Shown here: positions 17,861 through 27,048 of the stretch, in pieces
Layout of the letters: each line of letters begins with the position of its first letter
How positions within the stretch are numbered: position 1 is the first letter of the stretch
DNA from: Thalassotalea euphylliae
GTDB lineage: Bacteria; Pseudomonadota; Gammaproteobacteria; Enterobacterales; Alteromonadaceae
Direction of reading: 5' to 3'
Assembly: GCF_003390375.1 (NCBI RefSeq)
Contig: NZ_QUOT01000001.1
Coordinates: forward strand, 3,658,001-3,722,000
DNA length: 64,000 nt
Notes under the pieces: generated by a model
Told to the model about the DNA's origin: nothing
Database searches by the model: none
The model's input: the letters and a program-made list of their open reading frames with translations, nothing else
Translations under genes and position numbers: made by a program

Positions 17861-19411
17861 CTAATGAAAGTTGACGGTAATACCAACTAGGCTAAGTTGT
17901 TTGCGCTCTTGCGCTAAATCCACCTCAACAAGTGGTTTTTCGTTTAGCCAGTTTGCGGGAAAATGTAAGTTTAAGGTGTCTTTTTGGGCACTCATTTGTA
18001 TGTCAGCGTGCTCTGTTAGCTGGCGCTGTTGGCTGAGTAAAATGGACAGACGCAAAATAGCGAGCAACTTGGCTAGGCGCAACTCATCAAGCAGGTACCA
18101 TAACTGGTTGTCTTCGAATTGTATTTTTTTACGTTGATTTCCCACTAACCACGCAAGTGCTTGCTGTTGTTCAAGGTTGAAGCCTGGTAAGTCGGCGTTC
18201 AGCAAGATATAGCGGCTATGCTTATGGTAAGCCGATGGGTTGATGTCGTAGCCGATTTCATGCACCCAAATAGCCCAATTGAGTAGCTGCTGATAGGTTT
18301 TCTTGTCAAGTTGCCACAATCGACTGGTTGCTTGATATATACGGGTTGCTAGCTGTTGTACTTTCTCGACTTGTTGCTGATCAATATTAAAGCGAGTAGA
18401 TAGGCTATTAATCGTGCGATCGCGAATATCGTCAAACTGAATGGCTTCAAGTTGTTCGGAAAGTACGCCTTCTCGCAATGAGTAATCACAATAATCAATA
18501 CTGTCTATCGCCAGCAATTCGGCAATACCAATTAAAATTGCAACACCTGGGGCAATAATATGGCGACGGCTTTCTTTAAGGCTGGGCAGTTGTATGTTGT
18601 CGGCGTGACCAAAAGCGATTAACTGATCTTTAAAGCTGTGTAACTCTGCTAAATTAAAGGCTTGGTTATTGCCGCGACTAAGGTTGAGTTGCTGAAAAAT
18701 AGTCTTTAGCGTGCCGGAAGTGCCAATCACTTCTTGCCAGCCAGCATTTTTAAAACGGCTGACGTGAGATTCAATTTCCTGTTTGGCGTGCAAAATTGCT
18801 CTGGCAAAGGCTTGTTCTGTAATCTCGCCATTGGCAAAGTAAAAGCGCGAAAAGCTGACACAACCAATGTTAAGGCTGGTGAGCTGTGACGTTTGTAAAT
18901 CTTTGCCAATCACACATTCCGTGCTGCCCCCACCAATATCGATGATTAAACGCTGGGTTGCTGGCGGTAGGTAATGGGCAACGCCTTGATAAATTAAACG
19001 CGCCTCTTCATGACCAGAGATGACCTCAATGTCGAACGGAAACACTTGCGCAGCAGCATCTAGAAAAGCTTGCGCATTGCGGGCTTGCCGAAGGGTAAAC
19101 GTGGCAACTACCCGAAAGTTTTCTGGTGACAGTTTTTCAGTTAACGGTGCCAAATCACTTAGTGCTTTAACGCCGCGCTCTATTGCTGCCTGATCAAGAA
19201 TGCCATCGTGGTCAAGTCCTTGCGCCAATCGCACGCGATATTTTTCTGAGTGCAAAATTTGCAAGTTGTCATTAACGACGCGAGCAAAGACAAAATGAAA
19301 GCTATTGGAGCCAATATCTAATGCGCCGATATGATAATTATCACTGCTGGCACTGTTGGTGTTCTTGGCATTAATATCAGACGCTATTTGTTTGTCATTT
19401 GCTAAGGTCAT
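17861..19411 (-). CDS. ppx: Exopolyphosphatase Ppx/GppA
   Basis: 516 residues, similar to the 513 of E. coli Ppx. The ASKHA phosphate loops appear as GALDIGSNSFHFVFARV near residue 28 and LIIDIGGGSTECVIG near 145, with ISGHEEARLIYQGV between. The C-terminal half is the HD-like domain (about 310-510) including VHEIGYDINPSAYHKHS. It releases phosphate from the ends of polyphosphate (or hydrolyses pppGpp if GppA-like). It follows ppk1 by 5 bases, which favours the Ppx assignment and cotranscription. Confidence 0.92.
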   Translation of the reverse strand: MTLANDKQIASDINAKNTNSASSDNYHIGALDIGSNSFHFVFARVVNDNLQILHSEKYRVRLAQGLDHDGILDQAAIERGVKALSDLAPLTEKLSPENFRVVATFTLRQARNAQAFLDAAAQVFPFDIEVISGHEEARLIYQGVAHYLPPATQRLIIDIGGGSTECVIGKDLQTSQLTSLNIGCVSFSRFYFANGEITEQAFARAILHAKQEIESHVSRFKNAGWQEVIGTSGTLKTIFQQLNLSRGNNQAFNLAELHSFKDQLIAFGHADNIQLPSLKESRRHIIAPGVAILIGIAELLAIDSIDYCDYSLREGVLSEQLEAIQFDDIRDRTINSLSTRFNIDQQQVEKVQQLATRIYQATSRLWQLDKKTYQQLLNWAIWVHEIGYDINPSAYHKHSRYILLNADLPGFNLEQQQALAWLVGNQRKKIQFEDNQLWYLLDELRLAKLLAILRLSILLSQQRQLTEHADIQMSAQKDTLNLHFPANWLNEKPLVEVDLAQERKQLSLVGITVNFH

Positions 19412-19416
19412 TCAGG

Positions 19417-21540
19417 CTACTCCACGTTTTTCAGCGCCTTTTTATCAAGGCGTTCTTGTGCTTGCAAGTAATCATATATTGCCATTTGTGAACGCACAGC
19501 TTCACGTTTACCTTGTTTCACGTATTGATTGTCTTGTGCTTGATTAATGATGCGCGCTTTTTGGTTATCACTAAGCTGAAGTTCTAGCATATCAATAATG
19601 CGTTGCTTTAAGGTTTCATCATAGACTGGGCAGCCGACTTCCACACGCTGGTCGATATTGCGTTCCATCCAATCACCTGAGCTGATAAAGAGATTGTTCT
19701 CGCCATTGTTGTGGAACATTAGTACCCGTGGATGCTCTAAAAACTGGTCGATAATGGAAATCACTTCAATATTGTCACTCACACTCGCCATTTGCGGAAT
19801 TAGCGTACACATACCGCGCACTATCATACGAACTTTTACGCCTGCGCTACTGGCGCGGTATAAGCGGTCTATCAACCCTTTATCGACAAGGTTATTAATC
19901 TTGATCGTAATTTGTGCTTTATGGCCTTGTTCGGCTTGGGCAATCTCATTGTCGATAAGCTGATAGAAGCGTCGACGTGATGTCAGTGGCGACACTATCA
20001 AGTGATTAAAGCGAAAACGCTTATAACTGTGTGCAATAAAAGAGAAAACATTGTCTACTTCTTGGGTGATCTCTTTATGTTTGGTAAACAGTGAGTAGTC
20101 GGTATAAATACGCGCGTTTTTCTCGTGAAAATTGCCTGTGCCGATATGAGCGTAACGAACAAGGAGTTCGTTTTCTACTCTGGACACTATACAAAGCTTG
20201 GCGTGTACTTTGAGTGATTCGATACCGAATTCAACGTGAATGCCAGCATCCTTCATTCGCATTGCCCACTCGATATTGGCTTCTTCATCAAAGCGGGCAC
20301 GCAGCTCAACAACCACTGTCACTTGCTTGCCGTTTTTTACCGCTTCCATCAGCGAGTTTAAAATCTCAGAGTTTTTGGCGACGCGATAGATATTAATTTT
20401 AATGTGCCTGACCGACGGGTCGTACGACGCTTGGCGCACAAATTCGGTAAAGTGCCTAAATTTATAATAGGGGTAGTACACCAGTACATCTTGATGGCTG
20501 ATGGCATCAAACACGTTATTGAAAGCTGAAAAACGCTCAGAGTCTAATGCCGTTATCTCTTGCTTTTCGAGTGTTTCATCACCCAAGTTAGGAAAACCAA
20601 TAAAGTCTTTAAAATGGCGGTAACGCACACCGGGTACTAGGTTATTTTCATCTTTAATTTTCAGCGCCTTACGTAGAAATTTAACCATGTATTCCGGCAT
20701 ATGGCGGTCAAAGCCCAAACGAGCAGGCGCTGCGTTTAGCCTTTGCTTTAAACCTTTTGACATTTTGTCTAGCAGGCTTTGATCAAGCTCGTCATTTAAG
20801 TCATATTCCGCATCACGGGTTAACTTAACGGAATAAGCATCCATGTCTTCATATTCGAAAATACCGTTAAAAATATCGTCTAAAAAGTAATGCACGATAT
20901 CATCAAGCATAACCACGCGTTGCATGCTTTCGTCGTCTTCTTTGGGCAAAATGATAAATCGGCTGACCTCTTCACGAGGGATCTCAATCAGCGCATATTG
21001 CAAGTTAATCCCTTGTTTCAGGGCAACCAAAAGATAAATACCATCATCATTCAAGCAGTTAACTAAATGTGTATTCGACGAAATAATGATGGGGGTGATG
21101 TGGCGAACAACTTGGTGTTCAAAGAAGGTTTTTAGCCAAGTTTTTTGGCTTTTAGACAGCTGCTTTTTGAATATTTTTGATTTTTCATCGTTAAACAACA
21201 ATTCAATATTGTGGCTTTGCAATTGTTCAAATGCTTCGGCCGCAATTGGCTGGAATTTGTCCGTAAGCTGTTTTACTTTAACGATAATTTCATCAAGTAA
21301 GGCTTGGTCTTCATTGAGCTGGCTAGAACTGTCGGTCGTTGTGGCTTTGGTAACAATCAGTTTGCGTCGGATATTGGCAACTCGAACGCGAAAAAATTCA
21401 TCAAGATTAGATGAGTAAATGCCAAGAAAACGGATTCGTTCAATTAAAGGGACATTGGGGTCTGCGGCTTCTTGTAACACTCGTTCGTTAAACGAAAGCC
21501 AACTGAGTTCTTTATCAAAATAGATGCGTGAGTCGTTCAT
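19417..21540 (-). CDS. ppk1: Polyphosphate kinase 1
   Basis: 707 residues, near the roughly 690 of E. coli. The N-terminus YFDKELSWLSFNERVLQEA is the family signature, split here by start choice only. The two phospholipase-D-like catalytic domains carry VHAKLCIVSR (the phosphorylated His region) and GTGNFHEKNARIYTD, plus SSGDWMERNIDQRVEV near the C-terminus. It makes polyphosphate reversibly from ATP at the membrane periphery. First gene of a ppk1-ppx operon; Pho-box-like repeats lie about 55-90 bases upstream. Confidence 0.97.
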   Translation of the reverse strand: MNDSRIYFDKELSWLSFNERVLQEAADPNVPLIERIRFLGIYSSNLDEFFRVRVANIRRKLIVTKATTTDSSSQLNEDQALLDEIIVKVKQLTDKFQPIAAEAFEQLQSHNIELLFNDEKSKIFKKQLSKSQKTWLKTFFEHQVVRHITPIIISSNTHLVNCLNDDGIYLLVALKQGINLQYALIEIPREEVSRFIILPKEDDESMQRVVMLDDIVHYFLDDIFNGIFEYEDMDAYSVKLTRDAEYDLNDELDQSLLDKMSKGLKQRLNAAPARLGFDRHMPEYMVKFLRKALKIKDENNLVPGVRYRHFKDFIGFPNLGDETLEKQEITALDSERFSAFNNVFDAISHQDVLVYYPYYKFRHFTEFVRQASYDPSVRHIKINIYRVAKNSEILNSLMEAVKNGKQVTVVVELRARFDEEANIEWAMRMKDAGIHVEFGIESLKVHAKLCIVSRVENELLVRYAHIGTGNFHEKNARIYTDYSLFTKHKEITQEVDNVFSFIAHSYKRFRFNHLIVSPLTSRRRFYQLIDNEIAQAEQGHKAQITIKINNLVDKGLIDRLYRASSAGVKVRMIVRGMCTLIPQMASVSDNIEVISIIDQFLEHPRVLMFHNNGENNLFISSGDWMERNIDQRVEVGCPVYDETLKQRIIDMLELQLSDNQKARIINQAQDNQYVKQGKREAVRSQMAIYDYLQAQERLDKKALKNVE

Positions 21541-21592
21541 TTACTACTTATACTGCTTATTTCCATTAATACCGATAAGTTATCTGAAAATT

Positions 21593-21628
21593 GTGACAAT
21601 CAAGCGACACTTGTCATTAAATTGTCAT
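21593..21628. promoter_or_regulatory. Pho-box-like sites upstream of ppk1, in opposite orientations
   Basis: On the plus strand TTGTCATTAAATTGTCAT (21611-21628) matches the PhoB consensus at about 15 of 18, but points away from ppk1. On the minus strand, in ppk1 orientation, a weaker site GTGTCGCTTGATTGTCAC covers 21610-21593. PhoB control of ppk1 is plausible but the arrangement is unusual. Confidence 0.5.
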
Positions 21629-21775
21629 GTATTTTCCGTTACTCGCCTGAGATGGCAGGTTAATTTTCGCATTTTAATGCAAACAAAGCTCAGTGGGAAA
21701 AGCCCTGTAGGTGTTGCTGCATATTGCCAAATATTACTGCCAGAATGCTACTGTCAAAATACTAGCGCCAGAATA

Positions 21776-22273
21776 CTATTGGCTAATATCTACCATTAAA
21801 TCATCCGCTAGGTTTTCAAGTGCACAGATAAGCTCGTCTAACTGAGTTTGATTCACTTGAATTTGCGCCTTGGCGTTAAACATAGTTTGGCCAGTATGTG
21901 GCGCCGCCCCTTGTTTACTGACTAACTTGATCAAGTTGCCACCTTGATGATGAATTACAGAAGAAATGTCTTGCACTATACCTTGGCGATCATTGGCCGT
22001 TAATTCTAACGTGATCGCGGCCTGCTCATCGCTATCTGCTGTTGAGGTGATTTGAGTTTGCACTTGCAAGTCAGGCAGCTGTTTTAATGCGCTATCGAGT
22101 GCTTGAATATCATTAGCGCTTGCTGACACTTCAATAACACCAGCAAATGTGCCGATTAGGTGGTGCAAGCTACTGTTTTGCCAATTACCTTGGTGCTGTT
22201 GAATAATGGCTGATAGCTGATCAACGATACCTGGTTGGTCTTTACCAACAAAACTTATAACTAAATGGTCCAT
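21776..22273 (-). CDS. ACT-domain protein, GcvR-like
   Basis: 165 residues from the ATG at 22273 (MDHLVISFVGKDQPGIVDQL), which has a good GAGGAAATC leader; a longer frame adds 12 residues. Two ACT domains are visible: about 1-80, and about 88-160 with ELTANDRQGIVQDISSV. This tandem ACT layout is that of GcvR, which controls GcvA in the glycine cleavage system, and of related regulators. No gcv gene is nearby, so the target is unproven. Confidence 0.75.
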   Translation of the reverse strand: MDHLVISFVGKDQPGIVDQLSAIIQQHQGNWQNSSLHHLIGTFAGVIEVSASANDIQALDSALKQLPDLQVQTQITSTADSDEQAAITLELTANDRQGIVQDISSVIHHQGGNLIKLVSKQGAAPHTGQTMFNAKAQIQVNQTQLDELICALENLADDLMVDISQ

Positions 22274-22343
22274 GATTTCCTCGCTGAATGAGTTGCTTAA
22301 AGGCGCCAATTGTTGGTTGAATATGGTGTGATTTTTATCACTG

Positions 22344-22718
22344 CTATTGGCTTTTGGAAAGTTGGGAAAGCTCTTTTTCTAACTGAGATTGGTCACCCAA
22401 GTTAAGTTCTACCAATCGACGTAGGTGCGTCACACTATCAATATCAATGGCGTTGCATTGCAGCCCCATGGTGTCGGCCTCTTGGTGTACCACGCCAATA
22501 TGCATTTCTACTAAGGCATCACTGTCGCCTAACTTAAACACTAATCGACCTAACTTACCTTGCAATCGTGAATTGCATTTCGGATTAGTGACTAACGCGC
22601 CGTTAAGGGAAATGTCGTGAATAGAAACAGGAAATGCTTGTTCTTCTAATTGCTCCTCAACATACAAGGTTGCTTTGATAGAAAACAGAATACGGGTGAA
22701 TTGACGTCGATTTTCCAT
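22344..22718 (-). CDS. PilZ domain protein, probable c-di-GMP receptor
   Basis: 124 residues, single domain. Both c-di-GMP binding motifs are intact: RRxxxR-type at residues 4-9 (RRQFTR) and DxSxxG at 35-40 (DISLNG). Such stand-alone PilZ proteins act as effectors that bind partner proteins. It lies between ettA (terminator in between) and the GcvR-like gene, so it is probably its own unit or cotranscribed with the latter (70 bases apart). Confidence 0.9.
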   Translation of the reverse strand: MENRRQFTRILFSIKATLYVEEQLEEQAFPVSIHDISLNGALVTNPKCNSRLQGKLGRLVFKLGDSDALVEMHIGVVHQEADTMGLQCNAIDIDSVTHLRRLVELNLGDQSQLEKELSQLSKSQ

Positions 22719-22766
22719 TACTTAAATTTTGTTACCGATTTTAGCTTTAGCATAGCCTTTGTAACT

Positions 22767-22795
22767 AAAAAAGGCACCCTTAGGTGCCTTAATAA
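22767..22795 (-). terminator. Intrinsic terminator of ettA
   Basis: Stem AAGGCACC/GGTGCCTT with loop CTTA. On the minus strand it is followed by TTTTTT, 9 bases after the ettA stop. Confidence 0.9.
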
Positions 22796-22803
22796 TTTAT
22801 CAA

Positions 22804-24477
22804 TTAACTGATTTTTTTGTATTTAATGCGATGTGGTTGATTTGCATCAGGTCCAAGCGTTTTTTTCAGCCATGCATCGTAATCGGTAAAGTTGCCCTCG
22901 AAGAAGTTAACTTGACCCTCGTCACGGTAATCAATGATATGGGTGGCAATACGATCAAGGAACCAACGGTCATGGGAAATTACCATGGCACAACCTGGGA
23001 ATTCTAATAGAGCTTCCTCAAGTGCACGTAAGGTTTCAACATCAAGGTCATTGGTTGGCTCATCCAGTAGCAATAAGTTACCACCAGTTTTCACTAGCTT
23101 AGCTAAATGTACACGGTTGCGCTCACCACCTGATAAGTCACCAATGAATTTCTGTTGGTCATTACCTTTGAAATTAAAGCGTGAACAATAGGCGCGGGCG
23201 TTAATTTCGTATGTGCCAATTTCAATAATGTCGTGGCCTTCAGAAATTTCTTGATAAACGGTATTTTTGCCATCCATGTCGTCACGGAATTGGTCAACAC
23301 TGGCCAGTTTTACCGTGTCCCCTAATTCGACGGTACCTGAGTCTGGTTGCTCAGTATTTGACAACATTTTGAATAGTGTAGATTTACCCGCACCGTTAGC
23401 ACCAATAATGCCGACAATCGCCCCTTTAGGAATTGAGAAGCTTAAATCGTCAATCAGTACGCGATCGCCAAATGATTTGGTCAGGTTGTTAACTTCTAGT
23501 ACTTTGTCACCTAAACGCGGTCCAGGTGGAATGTATAGCTCGTTGGTTTCGTTACGTTTTTGATGATCTTGACTGTTAAGCTCTTCAAAACGTGCCATAC
23601 GGGCTTTGTTCTTTGATTGACGTGCTTTCGGGCTTTGACGCACCCATTCAAGTTCTTGCTTGATGGTTTTTTGGCGAGCACTTTCAGACTTCGCTTCAAT
23701 TTCTAAGCGCTTTTCTTTTTGCTCTAGCCATGAAGAGTAGTTACCTTCCCATGGAATACCTTCACCACGGTCAAGCTCTAGAATCCAGCCAGCAACGTTA
23801 TCTAGGAAGTAACGGTCATGGGTAATAGCCACAACAGTACCTGTGTAGTCGTGTAAGAAACGCTCTAACCAAGCAACCGATTCTGCATCCAAGTGGTTAG
23901 TCGGTTCGTCGAGTAACAACATGTCTGGTTTTTGCAGTAATAAACGACAAAGTGCAACACGACGACGCTCACCACCACTTAATACGCCAACTTTTTGATC
24001 CCAATCAGGCAGGCGAAGGGCATCAGCAGCACGTTCAAGTTGGTTATCTAAGTTGTGACCATCAGCGCTGGCTAAAATAGCCTCTAATTCACCTTGCTCT
24101 TTAGCTAATGCGTCGAAGTCTGCGTCAGGCTCAGCGTAGGCTGCGTAAACTTGATCAAGGCGTGCCATGGCATCTTTAACAATAGAAACACCTTCTTCAA
24201 CCACTTCGCGAACGGTTTTGTTTTCGTCAAGTTCAGGTTCTTGCGGTAAGTAGCCAATGTTGGTGCCAGCTAATGCGTGCGCTTCACCTTCAAATTCCTT
24301 GTCAACGCCCGCCATAATGCGAAGTAATGTTGACTTACCAGCACCGTTTAAACCTAATACACCAATTTTCGCGCCAGGGAAAAACGATAATGAAATGTCT
24401 TTTAATATAGTGCGCTTAGGTGGCACCACTTTTGAGACACGGTGCATCGAGTAAATAAATTTATCTGGCAATGCCAT
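22804..24477 (-). CDS. ettA: Energy-dependent translational throttle protein EttA (ABC-F)
   Basis: 557 residues against 555 in E. coli. Two ABC ATPase domains: Walker A GLNGAGKST and GANGAGKST, signature LSGGERRRVALC and LSGGERNRVHLA, Walker B DEPTNHLD and DEPTNDLD. The arm insertion and the linker between domains (QKEKRLEIEAKSESARQKT and onward) are present. No membrane segments. Binds the ribosomal E site and gates entry into elongation according to ADP/ATP. Single gene with its own terminator. Confidence 0.97.
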   Translation of the reverse strand: MALPDKFIYSMHRVSKVVPPKRTILKDISLSFFPGAKIGVLGLNGAGKSTLLRIMAGVDKEFEGEAHALAGTNIGYLPQEPELDENKTVREVVEEGVSIVKDAMARLDQVYAAYAEPDADFDALAKEQGELEAILASADGHNLDNQLERAADALRLPDWDQKVGVLSGGERRRVALCRLLLQKPDMLLLDEPTNHLDAESVAWLERFLHDYTGTVVAITHDRYFLDNVAGWILELDRGEGIPWEGNYSSWLEQKEKRLEIEAKSESARQKTIKQELEWVRQSPKARQSKNKARMARFEELNSQDHQKRNETNELYIPPGPRLGDKVLEVNNLTKSFGDRVLIDDLSFSIPKGAIVGIIGANGAGKSTLFKMLSNTEQPDSGTVELGDTVKLASVDQFRDDMDGKNTVYQEISEGHDIIEIGTYEINARAYCSRFNFKGNDQQKFIGDLSGGERNRVHLAKLVKTGGNLLLLDEPTNDLDVETLRALEEALLEFPGCAMVISHDRWFLDRIATHIIDYRDEGQVNFFEGNFTDYDAWLKKTLGPDANQPHRIKYKKIS

Positions 24478-25032
24478 GAAAAACCTTCTTAATAAATGAA
24501 TGTTTGAATGACCAATATTTTATACCCAAGGTTAGGTAAGATGCGAGTTTCAATGACAAATAAATAATCAAATAAATAGCTAATAGAAGATTAACGCGTC
24601 GTAGCATTGTGCACCGACTTAACACGGCATAGAACAGTTTTAAGTTTGTTTACGTACTTGCCTGCGTACTATTTCAGGTACGTGTTTAAACATTCTTTTG
24701 TTGAACCATTGTCTTACATGTATTTGATGGCTCAGCTAAAACGTCTATTTAAATCATTTGTTAAAGGAATTGGCTAGTTAATGCTGGCAAGGGCTAGGTA
24801 AGGTGCTAAGTCGTGTTTTTAGTTATGTAACTGATTGTTCGCAAAAATGATTGATAAAATTACCATTGTTGACATTAGGCGAGAGGGAATGCACATTCTA
24901 TTGTTGAATGTTTCAACAATGGGTTACATGTTGATCATTCTTACCAAACAGTTCACGGGGTATGATCTCAGCATCATAGAAATTGTTGCATCATTGACTG
25001 ACCGATTTGATGTAAATACAGGGAATAACAAA
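24478..25032. other. 555-base intergenic region between divergent ettA and acyl-CoA ligase
   Basis: Holds the promoters of both genes and possible operators: a perfect palindrome at 24900-24920 and an imperfect GTAC-containing repeat near 24650-24690. A frame open from a TTG at 24835 runs into the ligase but its 66 residues look unlike the family's N-terminus. No other gene is seen. Confidence 0.6.
24900..24920. promoter_or_regulatory. Palindromic operator candidate upstream of acyl-CoA ligase
   Basis: ATTGTTGAA TGT TTCAACAAT: 9-bp perfect arms and a 3-base centre, 113 bases before the ligase ATG. Shape and location suit a dimeric repressor of fatty acid genes (PsrA/FadR class), but identity is inference. 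Confidence 0.4.
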
Positions 25033-26616
25033 ATGACAAAAAATGAAAATAATATTGATCTTCATGGTCTTTCGTCACTGGCTGAACTTATTACAGAGAG
25101 CTGTACAAAGTTTGCCGACAAGCCCGCATTTAGTTGTTTAGGCCAAACATTTTCTTTCGCACAAACTTACGAGCAGGCATTAAATTTCAGTAAATACTTA
25201 CAACAGCATACTAATATTAAGGCTGGCGACCGCATTGCCGTGCAGCTTCCTAACTTGATACAATTTCCTGTTGTTGCATACGGTGCCTTGCTTGCTGGTG
25301 TTGTGTTAGTTAACACTAACCCGCTCTACACGCCACGTGAAATGCAGCACCAGTTTAAAGATTCTAGCGCCAAAGCGATTGTTATTTTGGCGGACTTATT
25401 ACCTAACCTTACCCAAATTATCGACAATACTGATATTGAGCAGGTGATCGTCACACAGGCAACCGACTTTTTAATGCCTGATAAACGCTACCAAGGTGAA
25501 TATCTTTCTCTTTTAGATTGTCTTGAACAGGGCGCCAAGGTTGAAAGTTTAACACCTGTCGCTGGCGAGCTAAGCGACTTGGCGGTACTGCAATACACAG
25601 GCGGGACAACAGGATTATCGAAAGGGGCAATGCTGTCTCAAATTAACTTGCTGGCAAATGCTGAACAATCATTCCAGCGCTTTAAGCCTAAATGTGTCGA
25701 TGGCGAAGATGTCTATATTTGTCCACTGCCGCTTTACCATATTTATGCTTTCTTAGTGAACTTGATCTTGGCTGCTTCTCATGGCGCCCACAATGTACTA
25801 ATTCCAAACCCCCGTGATATCGATGCCTTTGTCAAAACCTTATCGGCATATCGCTTTACCCACTTTACTGGTATCAACACCTTGTTTGTTGGCTTGTGCC
25901 AGCATCCAGATTTCGTGAAGTTAGATTTCAGCTCGCTACGTATGACGATTTCTGGCGGTACGGCGCTAACTCACAGTGCTGCTGATATTTGGCTAAAAGT
26001 TACCGGCTGTACTATTTCTGAAGGCTACGGTTTATCAGAAACCTCGCCAGTGCTTTGCTTTAACCAACCGGGTAATGAGCGCTTAGGTACGATTGGCTTC
26101 CCGCTTGTCGATACAGACCTACAGATTTGGGATGAAAACAACCAAGCCGTAGCACAGGGTCAAGAGGGTGAAATTGTTGCCAAAGGCCCACAAGTGATGT
26201 CAGGGTACTGGCAACAAGAAGAAGCAACGGCTAAATCTATTATTAATGGCTATTTTAAAACCGGCGATGTTGGTGTTATTGACGAGGATGGACGCATTCG
26301 CATTGTTGATCGCCTAAAAGATATGATTATTGTCTCAGGTTTCAATGTTTACCCGAATGAAGTAGAAGACGTGCTCAGTCGTCACGATGATATTTTAGAA
26401 GCGGCGGTAATTGGCGAACCTGACGACGGTACGGGTGAAAAAGTGGCTGCCTTCGTGGTATTAAAACCTGATACAGGCTTAACTGAAGAAGATGTGCGAG
26501 GCTTTTGTAAAGAGCACTTAACGCCTTACAAGGTACCGAAGAAAGTCGCATTTATTGATGAGTTACCAAAGTCTACCGTAGGTAAAATCCTACGCCGTGA
26601 GCTGAGAAGCGCGTAA
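25033..26616 (+). CDS. Long-chain-fatty-acid--CoA ligase family protein
   Basis: 527 residues from the ATG at 25033, preceded by CAGGGA; this start fits the family better than the upstream TTG. Adenylate-forming motifs: YTGGTTGLSKGAM (phosphate loop), GYGLSETSPV, YFKTGDVGVIDEDGRI, VDRLKDMIIVSGFNVYP and the catalytic-lysine segment PKSTVGKILRREL. Activates fatty acids through an acyl-AMP to acyl-CoA for beta-oxidation or lipid synthesis. FadD-like, though somewhat shorter than E. coli FadD, so chain-length specificity is open. Single gene; a MITE-like repeat follows its stop codon by 7 bases. Confidence 0.9.
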   Translation: MTKNENNIDLHGLSSLAELITESCTKFADKPAFSCLGQTFSFAQTYEQALNFSKYLQQHTNIKAGDRIAVQLPNLIQFPVVAYGALLAGVVLVNTNPLYTPREMQHQFKDSSAKAIVILADLLPNLTQIIDNTDIEQVIVTQATDFLMPDKRYQGEYLSLLDCLEQGAKVESLTPVAGELSDLAVLQYTGGTTGLSKGAMLSQINLLANAEQSFQRFKPKCVDGEDVYICPLPLYHIYAFLVNLILAASHGAHNVLIPNPRDIDAFVKTLSAYRFTHFTGINTLFVGLCQHPDFVKLDFSSLRMTISGGTALTHSAADIWLKVTGCTISEGYGLSETSPVLCFNQPGNERLGTIGFPLVDTDLQIWDENNQAVAQGQEGEIVAKGPQVMSGYWQQEEATAKSIINGYFKTGDVGVIDEDGRIRIVDRLKDMIIVSGFNVYPNEVEDVLSRHDDILEAAVIGEPDDGTGEKVAAFVVLKPDTGLTEEDVRGFCKEHLTPYKVPKKVAFIDELPKSTVGKILRRELRSA

Positions 26617-26623
26617 AAAATAG

Positions 26624-26891
26624 TAGAGCGTGTTGGCCTTTCGAGGTTGAATTTTGTTCAATCTAAACACTTTCTGATCGCGGCGCTCGATTTGCGTTAG
26701 GGGCTTCCCTATAAAAAACGAGCAACAATGAACAGAAAGTGTTTAGATAAACCCGCAGGGCAGCGCCTGTTTGGATTTTCTAGTGCGTTGTCGCAGGATT
26801 TATGGAGAATAACTACACTGCACCTGCTCCGCCTGCTGTAAAAACCAAACAGGCTGCTGCAAAAACAACCCTGAAACGTCAATACGCTCTA
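26624..26891. mobile_element. MITE-like structured element, 268 bp
   Basis: The ends are inverted repeats: TAGAGCGTGTTG at the left (26624-26635) and CAATACGCTCTA at the right (26880-26891). Read inward the two 33-base ends agree at about 26 positions. Inside are a perfect 16-bp inverted pair (26661-26676 with 26733-26748, arm ATCTAAACACTTTCTG) and another pair (26760-26774 with 26845-26860, arm CCTGTTTGG). TA is present at both outer ends, possibly a TA target duplication. No ORF. It fills most of the gap between the acyl-CoA ligase and the pst promoter. The repeat nature is inferred from structure; other copies are not in this window. Confidence 0.6.
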
Positions 26892-26971
26892 TTAACCAAA
26901 AGGTCAAAAATCCCTATACCCCTGATTAAATAAGGGGTACCTCTATTTATGACAGTTTTGTGAATTTCTCT

Positions 26972-27005
26972 TTGTCACATAACTGTCATATTTCTGTCTT
27001 ATACT
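26972..27005 (+). promoter_or_regulatory. Tandem Pho boxes and -10 of the pstCAB-phoU operon
   Basis: Heptamers TTGTCAC (26972), CTGTCAT (26983) and CTGTCTT (26994) at exact 11-base steps give two overlapping 18-base boxes, each about 16 of 18 to consensus. TATACT at 27000-27005 is a suitable -10. This is the best Pho operator in the window. Confidence 0.92.
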
Positions 27006-27048
27006 CTCGCCAGTTTTTTAATCCCATCATTTAATGTAGGTAAATTGA

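Noticed and set aside
24835..25032. 66-residue N-terminal extension of the acyl-CoA ligase
   Set aside because: TTG start without RBS; the family's N-terminus fits the ATG at 25033 with CAGGGA in front.
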